Assembly: GCA_964580495.1 (NCBI GenBank)
Contig: CAZOKE010000004.1
Location: 1-49,664, forward strand
Length of the DNA stretch: 49,664 nucleotides
Source of the DNA: JAIFWV01 sp964580495
Lineage (GTDB): Bacteria > Patescibacteriota > Doudnabacteria > UBA920 > O2-02-FULL-48-8
Direction: 5' to 3'
The notes under the pieces are model-generated. The model saw nothing but the letters and a program-made list of their open reading frames with translations. It did not search any database and was not told the DNA's origin. Below are positions 29,786 through 38,432 of the stretch, piece after piece (position 1 is the stretch's first letter; every line of letters begins with the position of its first letter). The position numbers were made by a program, and so were the translations under genes.

Positions 29786-31666
29786 ATGAGAAAAACCGCG
29801 ATTTTGGCGGGTTTGATGCTTATCGCCGCAACTTTTGCCCAAGCAGCTGTTACGGTTGATGTTGCTCCCGTCTCACTCGTTACATCCCCAATTACGGTGG
29901 CTGCTTCCAGCCAGCCGGTGGGGTTATTTTCGTTCGCACTGACAGGCACTGCGGGCGAAACACTGTCATCAGTGGTTGTAACTCTAAACCCAATGACTGG
30001 GTCCACAGTTTCCGGCTCGGACATTGCGTCCTTGGCCGTATACAAAGATGACGGCAACGGGATTTTTGGTTCAGGCGATGTGGTTGCAGGCTCTCAAACC
30101 ACGGTCAATGTCGGCACACCAACGACTATTACCGTCAGCAGCAACAATGCTCTGACCACCAGCACTCGATTTTTTGTGGCCATGTCCACGGGTTCGACCT
30201 GGGGCACTGCCTCAACGCCGGACAGCCTGACCGCGACTTTGGGTACTACCGCAATTTCGACGTCGGCTAATTCTCCGACTGTGACCGCAGTCACAACCAG
30301 CACAGTTTCTTCGCAAGCTACAGTGCCGTCATTAAATTCGGCTGTAGCTTCCAACACTTCAGGCAATAAGTCAGTTGTTTTGACCTTTAGTTCGGCTACA
30401 AATTCGCCAACGATCAATGCCAGCAACATCAACTCAACATTGATGCTGAACAATTCCCATTCTTGGCTCGATGGCAATGGCCAAATCGGCACCAATACCT
30501 GGAGCTCCGATGGAAAGACGCTAACCGTAAACTTAACGAGCAATGTTTCTGCTCCAACTTTAGCAGTTGGCGATACTGTTACCCTTTCCGGCAGTGTGAT
30601 CAAAGATATCACTTCCAGCAACAATGCCACCGGCTCAACCACTATTAGCGGCAGCTTGGTAGCTCCGGCTACTCCTACGCTGTCTGCAGCGGTTGCGTCC
30701 AACACCGGCAACAATACCGGATTGGGAGCAGGGGATTCCGTGGCGCTGACTTTCAGTTCCGCCACCAATGCTCCGGCAATCACCGCCTCAAATATCAATA
30801 CGGTTCTGGCTCTCAATAATTCCCATTCCTGGCTTGATGGCGCCAGCCAAATCGGCTCGGCAACCTGGAGCACGGATGCCAAAACTTTGACAGTTACTTT
30901 GTCTGCAGGGACTTCTGCCCCGACCGTGGCAGTAGGCGATGTCGTTACTGTCGGCGGTTCAGTGATTAAGGATCCTACCAACACCAACAACGCCACCGGC
31001 AATGCCACAATCAGCGGTAACTTCTCCGGTTCGACCAACAATCAGCAAGGCGATGACAACGAGAATGAAAGAGACAATGACGAAGGCGAAGGCAGGGCCT
31101 GCCCCAACACTCTGATCAATGGACTTCTCTATAAGACTGCGGATAGCCCGACCGTTTATTTGGCAGCTGATTGCAGGCTCAAACCTTTCCGCGGCGCGGC
31201 AGTGTTTCATGCTCGCGGCCATAAATTCCAAAACATCATAGTTCTGCAATCTTTGACCGGCTTGACTGTTTCGCAGCAGCCAGCCCTGCCGGCAACCGGC
31301 ACCCTGGTCAAAGGCTCGGATAAAACCGTATGGTTTGTAGAAACCGGCCACAAGCGCAAAGGATTTGCTTCGGCCCAGGCTTTCCTGGGGCTCGGCTTCA
31401 ACTTCGGACAGGTCTCGCAGATTTCCGACAGCGACCTCAACACCATGCCCACAGATCCTAATCCGATCCTGAATGCGACCCAGCACCCTGATGGAGCTTT
31501 GGTGCGCTGCACCACTTCACCAACGGTCGGCCAAATTTCCGGCTCCACAGTTGTGCCGTTTGCCAATTCCGATGCGTTCACGCTTCGCGGCCATACATTC
31601 CAGCAAGTGGCCACAATCAATTGCGCTGTGTTCCACTACGTGCAAAGCGCTCCTGTTTCGCAATAA
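29786..31666 (+). CDS. Secreted S-layer-like protein with two long repeats and Patescibacteria C-terminal module
   Basis: The 626-residue precursor has a signal peptide (MRKTAILAGLMLIAATFAQA). Residues 25-170 form a beta-domain with VYKDDGNGIFGSGD. Two repeats of about 110 residues follow (about 190-300 and 305-415); each contains ASNIN-x(5)-NNSHSWLDG-x-x-QIG and VAVGDxVTxxGSVIKD. After an acidic linker rich in Asp, Glu and Asn (about 420-440) comes a C-terminal domain with GLLYKTADSPTVYLAADCRLKPF and GHKRKGFASAQAFLGLGF. That YK-x-VY...K-R-x-F pattern is frequent in surface proteins of this lineage. It is a likely S-layer or surface-lattice protein. The SD is weak (AAGGGATAAA). Confidence 0.8.
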   Translation: MRKTAILAGLMLIAATFAQAAVTVDVAPVSLVTSPITVAASSQPVGLFSFALTGTAGETLSSVVVTLNPMTGSTVSGSDIASLAVYKDDGNGIFGSGDVVAGSQTTVNVGTPTTITVSSNNALTTSTRFFVAMSTGSTWGTASTPDSLTATLGTTAISTSANSPTVTAVTTSTVSSQATVPSLNSAVASNTSGNKSVVLTFSSATNSPTINASNINSTLMLNNSHSWLDGNGQIGTNTWSSDGKTLTVNLTSNVSAPTLAVGDTVTLSGSVIKDITSSNNATGSTTISGSLVAPATPTLSAAVASNTGNNTGLGAGDSVALTFSSATNAPAITASNINTVLALNNSHSWLDGASQIGSATWSTDAKTLTVTLSAGTSAPTVAVGDVVTVGGSVIKDPTNTNNATGNATISGNFSGSTNNQQGDDNENERDNDEGEGRACPNTLINGLLYKTADSPTVYLAADCRLKPFRGAAVFHARGHKFQNIIVLQSLTGLTVSQQPALPATGTLVKGSDKTVWFVETGHKRKGFASAQAFLGLGFNFGQVSQISDSDLNTMPTDPNPILNATQHPDGALVRCTTSPTVGQISGSTVVPFANSDAFTLRGHTFQQVATINCAVFHYVQSAPVSQ

Positions 31667-31681
31667 TTGCTAGATCAAAAG

Positions 31682-31714
31682 CGGTCTCGCTTTCCTAAAG
31701 CGAGGCCGTTTTTT
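31682..31714 (+). terminator. Rho-independent terminator
   Basis: CGGTCTCGCTTT pairs with AAAGCGAGGCCG, followed by six T. Confidence 0.8.
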
Positions 31715-31727
31715 GTTTTTGCCCAAT

Positions 31728-31754
31728 TTAGCACTTGACAAGGTTGAGTGCTAA
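31728..31754 (+). promoter_or_regulatory. CIRCE operator 1
   Basis: TTAGCACTT, nine bases, then GAGTGCTAA: eight of nine positions of each CIRCE arm are kept. This is the HrcA binding site, and it overlaps the -35 box at 31735-31740. Confidence 0.93.
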
Positions 31755-31763
31755 TTTTAGAAT
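31735..31763 (+). promoter_or_regulatory. Heat-shock operon promoter
   Basis: TTGACA (31735-31740) and TAGAAT (31758-31763) are 17 bases apart. They are covered on both sides by CIRCE elements, so HrcA would block RNA polymerase. Confidence 0.85.
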
Positions 31764-31773
31764 GTATTATAGA

Positions 31774-31800
31774 CTAGCACTCTGGATTAAAGAGTGCTAA
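31774..31800 (+). promoter_or_regulatory. CIRCE operator 2
   Basis: CTAGCACTC, nine bases, then GAGTGCTAA. It sits just downstream of the predicted transcription start, in the leader of hrcA. Confidence 0.93.
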
Positions 31801-31831
31801 AAATCCTATTACTTCTCCCCTGTGTGTTTCG

Positions 31832-31872
31832 TTAATATGCCACTGGCATATTAACTCTCCTGGGAGGAGAGG
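31832..31872. repeat. Palindromes in the hrcA leader
   Basis: A 23-bp palindrome with one central base (TTAATATGCCA/TGGCATATTAA, 31832-31854) is followed by a CTCTCC/GGAGAG hairpin (31855-31872). The function is unknown; they may be a repeat insertion or an RNA control element. Confidence 0.55.
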
Positions 31873-31891
31873 GAGTTCTAAGCAGAATAAT

Positions 31892-32623
31892 ATGGAAATA
31901 AGGCATCAAAAAATTCTCGCGGCTATCGTCAAAGAATACTCGGAAACCGCGCAGCCGGTCGGCAGCAAGGAAATCGTAGATAAATATAACCTCAAGTTCA
32001 GTTCCGCCACGATCCGCCACGACATGGCCGAATTGGAGAAGCAGGGTTACATCATGCAGCCGCATAAATCCGCAGGCCGGGTACCTACCGATAAAGGCTA
32101 CCGTTTTTTCATCAACGAGTTGATGCGCCGCTTTGAGCTTTCCGAACGGGAGCGCAAGCTGCTGCGCGAGGAAGTCCAAAAGCTTAAGGTCGTGCATGAA
32201 CAGCTGGGCCGCTCAATTTCCAATTTGCTGGCCCAGGTTTCCGGCCAGGCCGCGTTTGCGCTTTTGCCGAACGAGAGCTCGGCCACCGGATTGTCGAAAA
32301 TTATCGGCGAGCCGGAATTTGTGGATGCGAAAAACGTCAAGAACGTCGCGGAATTTTTTGAAAACATCGACGAGTACTCCAACAAATTCATCAAAAAATC
32401 CGATATTAGCGCCGAAGCTCTGCTGGGAGGGGAAACGCCACTGCCAGTGCCCAAGAATTTAAGCCTGGTGGTGTCCAATGTCAAAATGAAAGGCGGCAAA
32501 CAGGGGGTGATCGGCATAGTCGGCCCCAAACGCATGAGTTATGCCAAAAATTTGTCGCTGCTGGAATATCTTGCCAAATTAATTTCCGGCACAGCTATAA
32601 TTATTTTGATATTAAGTAGGTAG
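31892..32623 (+). CDS. hrcA: Heat-inducible transcription repressor HrcA (short form)
   Basis: This 243-residue protein has the HrcA winged-helix DNA-binding domain (residues 1-75: SATIRHDMAELEKQGYI, then HKSAGRVPTDKGYRFFI) and a shortened C-terminal domain ending ...LEYLAKLISG. Full-length HrcA is about 340 residues; the missing part is the insert of the GAF-like region, and such short forms are known in this lineage. It represses by binding the two CIRCE sites at 31728-31800. It is the first gene of the chaperone operon, with grpE 33 bases downstream. Confidence 0.92.
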   Translation: MEIRHQKILAAIVKEYSETAQPVGSKEIVDKYNLKFSSATIRHDMAELEKQGYIMQPHKSAGRVPTDKGYRFFINELMRRFELSERERKLLREEVQKLKVVHEQLGRSISNLLAQVSGQAAFALLPNESSATGLSKIIGEPEFVDAKNVKNVAEFFENIDEYSNKFIKKSDISAEALLGGETPLPVPKNLSLVVSNVKMKGGKQGVIGIVGPKRMSYAKNLSLLEYLAKLISGTAIIILILSR

Positions 32624-32655
32624 CTTCTTGAAATTTATCGGTTTAGAATCAATTT

Positions 32656-33156
32656 ATGGAAGAAAATAATTCAATTCAGACCCCTACAGATAATGCTTTT
32701 GAACCTATTGAATTGTCCAAAGAAGAGCTTTTGGAAAACTGGAAGCGCGCCGCCGCAGATTTTGAAAATTTCAAGAAACGAAAAGAAGCGGAAAATGCCG
32801 AACTGGTGCAATTCGCCAAAGAGCTGACGGTTTCCAAGCTTATGCCGAGCCTACAGAATCTGGAAGCCGTGCTCAAATACGCTCCGGATGATGACAAGTA
32901 CAAAGATTGGTTAGCCGGGCTCAAAGCAACCATAGTCCAGTTGGAAAAAGACATGGAAGAGCTAGGACTCAAGAAGATAAAAACAGTAGGCGAACAGTTT
33001 GATCCAGGCAAACATGAGGCTGTGGAAGAAGTCGATGGGGAAGCGGGAGTAGTCGTGAAGGAAATCCAGCCAGGGTTTATTTTGAATGATAAAGTAATTA
33101 TTCCGGCCAAGGTGGCTGTCGGTAAGCGTTCGGGAGAGCACGTTTCGGATATATAG
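32656..33156 (+). CDS. grpE: Nucleotide exchange factor GrpE
   Basis: This 166-residue protein releases ADP from DnaK. It has a long N-terminal helix (about residues 20-85: WKRAAADFENFKKRKEAE is the GrpE signature) and the C-terminal beta-wing (EVDGEAGVVVKEIQPGFI, DKVIIPAKVAVG). Length and order are normal. It is cotranscribed with hrcA and hsp20. Confidence 0.94.
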   Translation: MEENNSIQTPTDNAFEPIELSKEELLENWKRAAADFENFKKRKEAENAELVQFAKELTVSKLMPSLQNLEAVLKYAPDDDKYKDWLAGLKATIVQLEKDMEELGLKKIKTVGEQFDPGKHEAVEEVDGEAGVVVKEIQPGFILNDKVIIPAKVAVGKRSGEHVSDI

Positions 33157-33200
33157 GGGTAATTAAATAATTAAGCCCAATAGGGCAGAAAGGAGTAATT

Positions 33201-33617
33201 ATGACAAATTTAGTAAGATGGGAACCATTCAGGGAACTGGAACGAATGTTTGATGAAGATACATTTGCTCCAATGTTTCGCACAATGCGTTCTCCGGCAG
33301 TTGATCTATACGAAACTGACAACGAAGTTGTAGCCGAGGTCTCGATTCCGGGAATGGATGCCAAAAAGGTTGATGTGGAAATCGAAAATAACGTGCTCCA
33401 TATCCGATCAAACGACGAGCAGGTTTCGGAAGACAAAGGCAAGGACTATTACCGCAAGGAAGTCCGCCGAGGTATGTTTGCCCGTTCGATTGCCCTGCCA
33501 ACCGAGGTTGATTCAGATAAGGTCACTGCCACTTCCGAAAAAGGCATCCTCAAGATTGTCATGCCAAAATCGGAAAAGGTAAAACCCAAGAAAGTGGCAA
33601 TTGATATTAAGGATTAA
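33201..33617 (+). CDS. Small heat-shock protein Hsp20
   Basis: This 138-residue alpha-crystallin-type chaperone starts MTNLVRWEPFRELERMFDE. The crystallin domain covers about residues 35-125 (AVDLYETDNEVVAEVSIPGM; GILKIVMPKSE). The C-terminal KKVAIDI carries the I-x-I tail motif used for oligomer formation. SD AAAGGAG precedes it. It holds unfolding proteins in a state that DnaK can refold, which fits its place between grpE and dnaK. A bidirectional terminator follows. Confidence 0.93.
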   Translation: MTNLVRWEPFRELERMFDEDTFAPMFRTMRSPAVDLYETDNEVVAEVSIPGMDAKKVDVEIENNVLHIRSNDEQVSEDKGKDYYRKEVRRGMFARSIALPTEVDSDKVTATSEKGILKIVMPKSEKVKPKKVAIDIKD

Positions 33618-33656
33618 AAAAAGGCCATGAAATCTGATGAATCAGATTTCATGGCC
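33617..33656. terminator. Bidirectional terminator
   Basis: GGCCATGAAATCTGAT (33623-33638) pairs perfectly with ATCAGATTTCATGGCC (33641-33656). The A run before it is a T run on the minus strand, so it can end the antisense small gene, and possibly the hsp20 message. Confidence 0.7.
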
Positions 33657-33801
33657 GGTGCGGCGAGTTTATAAAGTCTTGTAAGCTCGCTTTTCCGGAA
33701 AAAATAAGCCAGCAAAGGATCAACATAGAACAGACGAAGGCAAACGGAAGAAAACAAATCAAGATGACCAGGGTGAAAACCCTCTGGGATCTAAACTCCA
33801 T
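33649..33801 (-). CDS. 50-residue small membrane protein, antisense in the heat-shock locus
   Basis: The frame reads MEFRSQRVFTLVILICFLPF, continues with a second part of one long or two short hydrophobic segments up to about residue 35, and ends in a short polar tail (SLQDFINSPHRP). A textbook SD (GAAGGAGGAATA) lies directly before the ATG at 33801, stronger than most in this window. The stop codon lies inside the perfect terminator hairpin. These three elements argue for a real gene. The function is unknown. Its position opposite the hsp20-dnaK gap suggests a stress-related membrane peptide, but this is inference only. Confidence 0.55.
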   Translation of the reverse strand: MEFRSQRVFTLVILICFLPFAFVCSMLILCWLIFSGKASLQDFINSPHRP

Positions 33802-33890
33802 TATTCCTCCTTCGTACATAGTTTAACATATAACTCTAATAAAAAGCACGGTTCGTTTAAAGAAATAATCTAAGAGAAAGGAACTAATTT

Positions 33891-35759
33891 ATGCCAAAAA
33901 TAATCGGAATCGATTTGGGTACCTCAAACTCAGCCGCCTCTGTTATGGAAGCAGGCAGTCCGGTAATTATTCCATCCGCAGAAGGCCAGACAATGGCCGG
34001 CAAAGCATTCCCGTCATACGTCGCTTTTACCAAAGACGGGCAGCTCCTGGTGGGAGAGCCAGCTCGGCGCCAGGCTGTGACCAATCCGGAAGGTACGGCG
34101 TTTGAGTTCAAGAGAAAAATGGGCACCAACTTCAAATACAATCTGGGCGGCAAAGAGTACACTCCGGAACAACTCTCAGCTTTCTTGTTGCAGAAAATCA
34201 AGAAAGATGCGGAAGCTTATTTGGGCCAACCAGTTACCAAAGCCGTTATTACAGTGCCGGCTTACTTTGATGATTCCCAGCGGCAAGCCACCAAAAACGC
34301 GGGAGAGATTGCAGGATTGGAAGTCGTTCGGGTCATTAACGAACCGACTGCCGCGGCTTTTGCTTACGGATTGGACAAATCCGGCAAAGACCAGAAAATT
34401 CTGGTGTTCGACCTCGGCGGCGGAACGCTGGATGTCACGATCATGGACTTCGGCGAGGCTGACGGCCAGGCGACATTTGAAGTGCTGTCGACTTCCGGGG
34501 ATACCCAGCTTGGCGGCAAGGATATGGATTCAGCGCTTATCAACTATGTCGTTTCCGAATTCAAGCGCGAAACCGGATTGGATCTAAGCAATGATAAAAT
34601 GGCTATGAACCGCGTGCGCGAAGCCGTAGAAAAAGCCAAAATCGAACTTTCGACTGTGCTTGAAACTGACATTAACTTGCCGTTTATTTCGGCAGATGCT
34701 TCCGGACCCAAGCATTTGAACATGAAACTGACTCGGGCCAAGCTTGAGGATTTGGTCAAGCCAATCGTGGAGCGGATGAAGCAGCCGGTGGAGCAAGCTT
34801 TGTCGGATGCACATTTGACTCCGAATGATATCGGCAAAATTATTCTGGTGGGCGGCCCGACCCGCATGCCTGTGGTGCAGAAATTCGTAGAAAGCTACAT
34901 CGGCAAACAAGTTGAACGAGGCATTGATCCCATGGAAGCCGTGGCCAAGGGCGCCGCGGTCCAAGCCGGAGTTTTGTCCGGCGACGTGACCGGCAAAGAA
35001 ATTTTGCTTTTGGACGTCACTCCATTAACCTTGGGAATTGAAACTTTGGGCGGAGTGGCCACTCCTTTGATTGACCGCAATACCACCATCCCGACTTCCA
35101 AATCGCAGACATTCTCAACTGCCGCAGATAATCAAACTTCCGTGGAGATCCATGTGGTCCAGGGCGAACGGCCTATGGCAAATGATAATAAGTCACTAGG
35201 GAAGTTCCACCTGGATGGGATTCCGCCAGCGCCTCGGGGTGTGCCGCAAATTGAAGTTACTTTCGATATTGACGCCAATGGAATTCTCAAAGTTACGGCC
35301 AAAGACAAAGCAACTGGAAAAACTCAGGATATTACCATTACCGGTTCATCCAATCTCAACAAAGAAGAGATTGAGCGCATGAAAAAAGAAGCGGAAGCGC
35401 ACGCCGAAGAAGACCGCAAGCGCCGCGAAACCATAGACGCCCGCAATCAGGCCGACACTTTGATTGCCGTTTCGGAGCGCACCCTGAAAGACGCCGGAGA
35501 CAAAGCTCCGGATGCGGATAAAAAAGATGTGACCGAAAAAATAGAAGCCCTGAAGGCCGTAAAAGATAAAGAAGATTTGCAGGCTATAAAAACCGCCATG
35601 GATGCCTTGTCCAATGCGATCCAGAAGGTTGGAGCAGCCATGTACCAGCAAAATTCGGGTGCTCAACCCAATTCCGGGCCGACATCCGGCGGCCAATCAT
35701 CCGCAACCGAGCAGGGTCCGGTGGATGCCGAGTTTAAGGACGTTTCCGATAAAAAATAA
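33891..35759 (+). CDS. dnaK: Chaperone protein DnaK (Hsp70)
   Basis: This 622-residue Hsp70 has the ATPase domain (IGIDLGTSNSAASVMEAG at the start, DLGGGTLDVTIMDFG near 175, ILVGGPTRMPVVQ near 322) and the substrate-binding domain (LLLDVTPLTLGIETLGG near 370), a helical lid and a C-terminal acidic end (VDAEFKDVSDKK) like the usual EEVD-type tail. It folds proteins with DnaJ and GrpE in the cytoplasm. The N-terminal GTSNS replaces the usual GTTNS. It has a modest SD (GAAAGGAAC) and lies 270 bases after hsp20. Confidence 0.97.
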   Translation: MPKIIGIDLGTSNSAASVMEAGSPVIIPSAEGQTMAGKAFPSYVAFTKDGQLLVGEPARRQAVTNPEGTAFEFKRKMGTNFKYNLGGKEYTPEQLSAFLLQKIKKDAEAYLGQPVTKAVITVPAYFDDSQRQATKNAGEIAGLEVVRVINEPTAAAFAYGLDKSGKDQKILVFDLGGGTLDVTIMDFGEADGQATFEVLSTSGDTQLGGKDMDSALINYVVSEFKRETGLDLSNDKMAMNRVREAVEKAKIELSTVLETDINLPFISADASGPKHLNMKLTRAKLEDLVKPIVERMKQPVEQALSDAHLTPNDIGKIILVGGPTRMPVVQKFVESYIGKQVERGIDPMEAVAKGAAVQAGVLSGDVTGKEILLLDVTPLTLGIETLGGVATPLIDRNTTIPTSKSQTFSTAADNQTSVEIHVVQGERPMANDNKSLGKFHLDGIPPAPRGVPQIEVTFDIDANGILKVTAKDKATGKTQDITITGSSNLNKEEIERMKKEAEAHAEEDRKRRETIDARNQADTLIAVSERTLKDAGDKAPDADKKDVTEKIEALKAVKDKEDLQAIKTAMDALSNAIQKVGAAMYQQNSGAQPNSGPTSGGQSSATEQGPVDAEFKDVSDKK

Positions 35760-35765
35760 ATAAAT

Positions 35766-35836
35766 GCGATCCGAATTACCATCCGAATCTACAAATGATT
35801 AGTGGCATTCGGATGGTATTCGTAGATTAGGATCGC
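35766..35836. repeat. Nested inverted repeat after dnaK
   Basis: GCGATCC (35766-35772) pairs with GGATCGC (35830-35836), and inside it ACCATCCGAAT (35778-35788) pairs with ATTCGGATGGT (35807-35817). It fills the gap between dnaK and the next gene and may slow transcription or stabilise the dnaK message. A related stretch with GCGAAT/ATTCGC arms lies at about 37130-37180. Confidence 0.6.
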
Positions 35837-35856
35837 TGAAATGAAAGGGTTTAGAT

Positions 35857-36186
35857 ATGGACCAGCAACAAAACCTCAATATAAAAATCAACGATGATGT
35901 GCTCAAAGGTACTTATGCCAATATGATGATGGTGGCGCACACCAAAGAAGAATTTGTTTTGGATTTCATGAACGTTTTTCCGCCGCAGGGGATTGTGAAT
36001 GCCAGGATTATCACAAATCCGTCTCACATCAAGCGTATCGTGGCGGCGTTGACGGACAACATCCAGAAGTATGAAGCCCAATTTGGCGCCATCAAGGACC
36101 AGCCGGCCGGGAACCAAGCTCCGACTGTGTCGGCAACTTCCGAAAAGAGTTTTGGTTTTTCAGCCGAAAGCTCCAAAAATAATTAA
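35857..36186 (+). CDS. DUF3467 family protein
   Basis: This 109-residue protein has the compact DUF3467 core: LKGTYANMMMVAHTKEEFVL (about residues 16-35), DFMNVFPPQGIVNARIITNP and HIKRIVAALTDNIQKYE. The C-terminal 30 residues are Ser/Ala-rich and disordered. The function of the family is unknown; it is small, cytoplasmic and widely found. Its place between dnaK and dnaJ suggests heat-shock co-regulation, which is inference. Confidence 0.8.
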   Translation: MDQQQNLNIKINDDVLKGTYANMMMVAHTKEEFVLDFMNVFPPQGIVNARIITNPSHIKRIVAALTDNIQKYEAQFGAIKDQPAGNQAPTVSATSEKSFGFSAESSKNN

Positions 36187-36207
36187 GCCCAGACTTAAAT
36201 AAATTAA

Positions 36208-37128
36208 ATGCCAAAAATAAAAAGTGTGGTGTTGGGGGTCGTAACCCTGGCCCTGCAGGCTGGGTTATGGTGGTACATGCATCAGTCGTTTAGCTATCAG
36301 GCTTCGAGCATGACTTGGGTCTGGGTCAGTCTGCTGGCGGCGTGCATGATCAGCGTTTCGACTTTCTTTTTCCTCACCGACAAGATGCGCTGGTATTCGG
36401 AACTCATCATTGCACTTTCGGCGCTGTCTTATTTTCTTATTTCTACGAAAAATGAATTCGTCTGGATAGGCGGAATTTTATTTGTGGCTTTCACTTTTTG
36501 GTACGAATTGCGTCTGCACGGCGAAGCCCAGAACCGGCTGGATTTTTCCGTATCCCGCGTGGTCAGTTCCTCGGTCAGCCTCATGGTTTATGGCTTATTG
36601 CTTTTAATTGGTTTTAACATTTATTACAATGTGCAAACCAAGTTTCAGCAAAACCCGGACGAGTTTTATAACCGTTTGGGGCAGCAGGCTGCCAAATCCG
36701 TGCCTTATTTCACGAGCCGTCTTCCTGCCGGCACTAATTTGAATGAGCCCTTCTCTCAATACCTGCAGGACCAAGCGAAACAAGACCCTTCGTATAATAA
36801 ACTTGGCAGTTTTGGCCAAGCCGCCTTGTATGAGCAGGCCAAAGCTGGCTTTCAGCAGGAGTTTCAGATCCAAGCGCAAGACAACCAATCTTTGGCGGAT
36901 ATAATTTCCGAAGTCGCGGTTTCCAGAATCAAGCAAGCGGCCCAGCCATTTGATAAATATTTGCCTTTAATCTTCACAGTTATCATCTTAAGCCTGCTTT
37001 ATGCGTTTGCTTTCCTGCTGCGCTGGGCCATTATTATTATTTCATGGATTTTGTTTCAAATTTTGCTGCTTACCGGTTTTTTCAAATTCGAGAAAGTTGT
37101 TGTAGAAGTAAAAAAGTTAGTTATATGA
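36208..37128 (+). CDS. Polytopic membrane protein, unknown function
   Basis: This 306-residue protein has about five N-terminal membrane spans (near residues 5-25, 35-58, 63-80, 85-105 and 115-140). A soluble segment follows (about 142-245) rich in Gln, with QxxPSYNKLGSFGQAALYEQ. Two closing spans lie near 252-275 and 278-292. No family is recognised. It lies between DUF3467 and dnaJ in the same direction with only 21 bases before it. It may be a membrane stress protein, but nothing in the sequence proves that. Confidence 0.65.
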   Translation: MPKIKSVVLGVVTLALQAGLWWYMHQSFSYQASSMTWVWVSLLAACMISVSTFFFLTDKMRWYSELIIALSALSYFLISTKNEFVWIGGILFVAFTFWYELRLHGEAQNRLDFSVSRVVSSSVSLMVYGLLLLIGFNIYYNVQTKFQQNPDEFYNRLGQQAAKSVPYFTSRLPAGTNLNEPFSQYLQDQAKQDPSYNKLGSFGQAALYEQAKAGFQQEFQIQAQDNQSLADIISEVAVSRIKQAAQPFDKYLPLIFTVIILSLLYAFAFLLRWAIIIISWILFQILLLTGFFKFEKVVVEVKKLVI

Positions 37129-37227
37129 TGCGAATTTGCGAATGTTGCATGCCGAATCTACAGATTGCAAATTCGCAATTAGCATATTTGCAGCAATTCG
37201 TTATATTCTTTGATTCGCATAACATCT

Positions 37228-38394
37228 ATGGCCGCTGATTATTATCAAACATTAGGAGTGTCGAAAACCGCCAGCCCGGAAGAAATCAAGCGGGCGTATC
37301 GGGCATTGGCGCACAAATACCATCCGGACAAAGGCAACGGCAACGCCGAAAAATTCAAGGAAATAAACGAGGCATACCAAATTCTTTCCGACCCATCCAA
37401 GCGACAGCAGTATGACCAGTTTGGCCAAGCCTTCAACGGCGCGCGCGGCCAGGGGAATGCTTACGGCGGTTTTTCCGGAGCCGGACCTGGCGCTTGGGAT
37501 TTTGGTGATATTTTCCGGGGTTTTGCAGGTGGCGCTAATCAGGGTTTTGGCGGCGAAGACGCGTTTGATATTTTTTCCGACATTTTTGGCGCAGGCACGA
37601 ACACCCGGCAATCGCGCAGGGAGCGCGGCATCGATTTGGAAATGGAATTGACTTTGACGTTTCAAGAAGCGGTGTTTGGAGTCGAAAAAGAAATACAGAT
37701 TGAGAAACGTGACACCTGCCCGCATTGCAACGGGACCGGGGCTGAACCCGGAACCAAGGTCAACACCTGCCCTAAGTGCCACGGCACCGGGCAGATCCGG
37801 ACCCAGCGCCGGACAATTTTTGGCCAAATGGCTTCGGTAACCACTTGCGACCGGTGTGAAGGCAGCGGCAAAGTTCCGGAACAACCCTGCCGCGAATGTT
37901 CAGGGAGCGGCAGCAAGCGCATGCTGAAAAAACTCAAGGTAAAAATTCCAGCCGGAGTCGAAGACGGACAAAGAATCCGAATTGCCGGCGAGGGCGAAGT
38001 AGGATATAAAGGTTCCACTCACGGCGATCTCTACATCCGCCTAACCGTAAAGGATCATCCGGAATTTAAGCGCGATGCGGAAAATATTTATTCCGAAGTG
38101 CCGGTGAGCTTCTATCAGGCCGCTTTGGGTGCCAAAGTTTTGGTGGATACGGTTGACGGCAAAGTCGAGCTGAAAATTCCGTCCGGCACCCAAACCGGCA
38201 AGGTTTTTCGACTCAAAGGCAAAGGTGCTGGCGTGCTGAACAGATCGGGCCGGGGCGACCACTTCGTCACAGTCAAAGTCGTAACCCCGACCAAGCTCAG
38301 CAAGAAAGAAAAAGAATTGTTTAAAAAACTAGCCGAAGACCACGGGGAATCGGTTGATGCTGACGAGAGCATGTGGAGCAAGTTTACCAGCTAA
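37228..38394 (+). CDS. dnaJ: Chaperone protein DnaJ
   Basis: From the ATG at 37228 the protein has 388 residues; the frame reaches back to a TTG at 37210 that I do not use. In order it has the J domain (residues 1-70, with YHPDKG containing HPD), a long Gly/Phe-rich linker (about 75-130), four CxxCxGxG zinc motifs (CPHCNGTG, CPKCHGTG, CDRCEGSG, CRECSGSG) and the two C-terminal beta-barrels (KIPAGVEDGQRIRI). It delivers substrates to DnaK and stimulates its ATPase. It ends the chaperone gene group, followed by a terminator. Confidence 0.96.
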   Translation: MAADYYQTLGVSKTASPEEIKRAYRALAHKYHPDKGNGNAEKFKEINEAYQILSDPSKRQQYDQFGQAFNGARGQGNAYGGFSGAGPGAWDFGDIFRGFAGGANQGFGGEDAFDIFSDIFGAGTNTRQSRRERGIDLEMELTLTFQEAVFGVEKEIQIEKRDTCPHCNGTGAEPGTKVNTCPKCHGTGQIRTQRRTIFGQMASVTTCDRCEGSGKVPEQPCRECSGSGSKRMLKKLKVKIPAGVEDGQRIRIAGEGEVGYKGSTHGDLYIRLTVKDHPEFKRDAENIYSEVPVSFYQAALGAKVLVDTVDGKVELKIPSGTQTGKVFRLKGKGAGVLNRSGRGDHFVTVKVVTPTKLSKKEKELFKKLAEDHGESVDADESMWSKFTS

Positions 38395-38396
38395 CC

Positions 38397-38432
38397 AAAA
38401 AAGACTTCTCGAAAATTCCAGAAGTCTTTTTT
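38397..38432. terminator. Bidirectional terminator between dnaJ and tRNA-Lys
   Basis: AAAAAAGACTTCT and AGAAGTCTTTTTT pair across a 10-base loop. It ends dnaJ on the plus strand and the tRNA on the minus strand. Confidence 0.8.
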
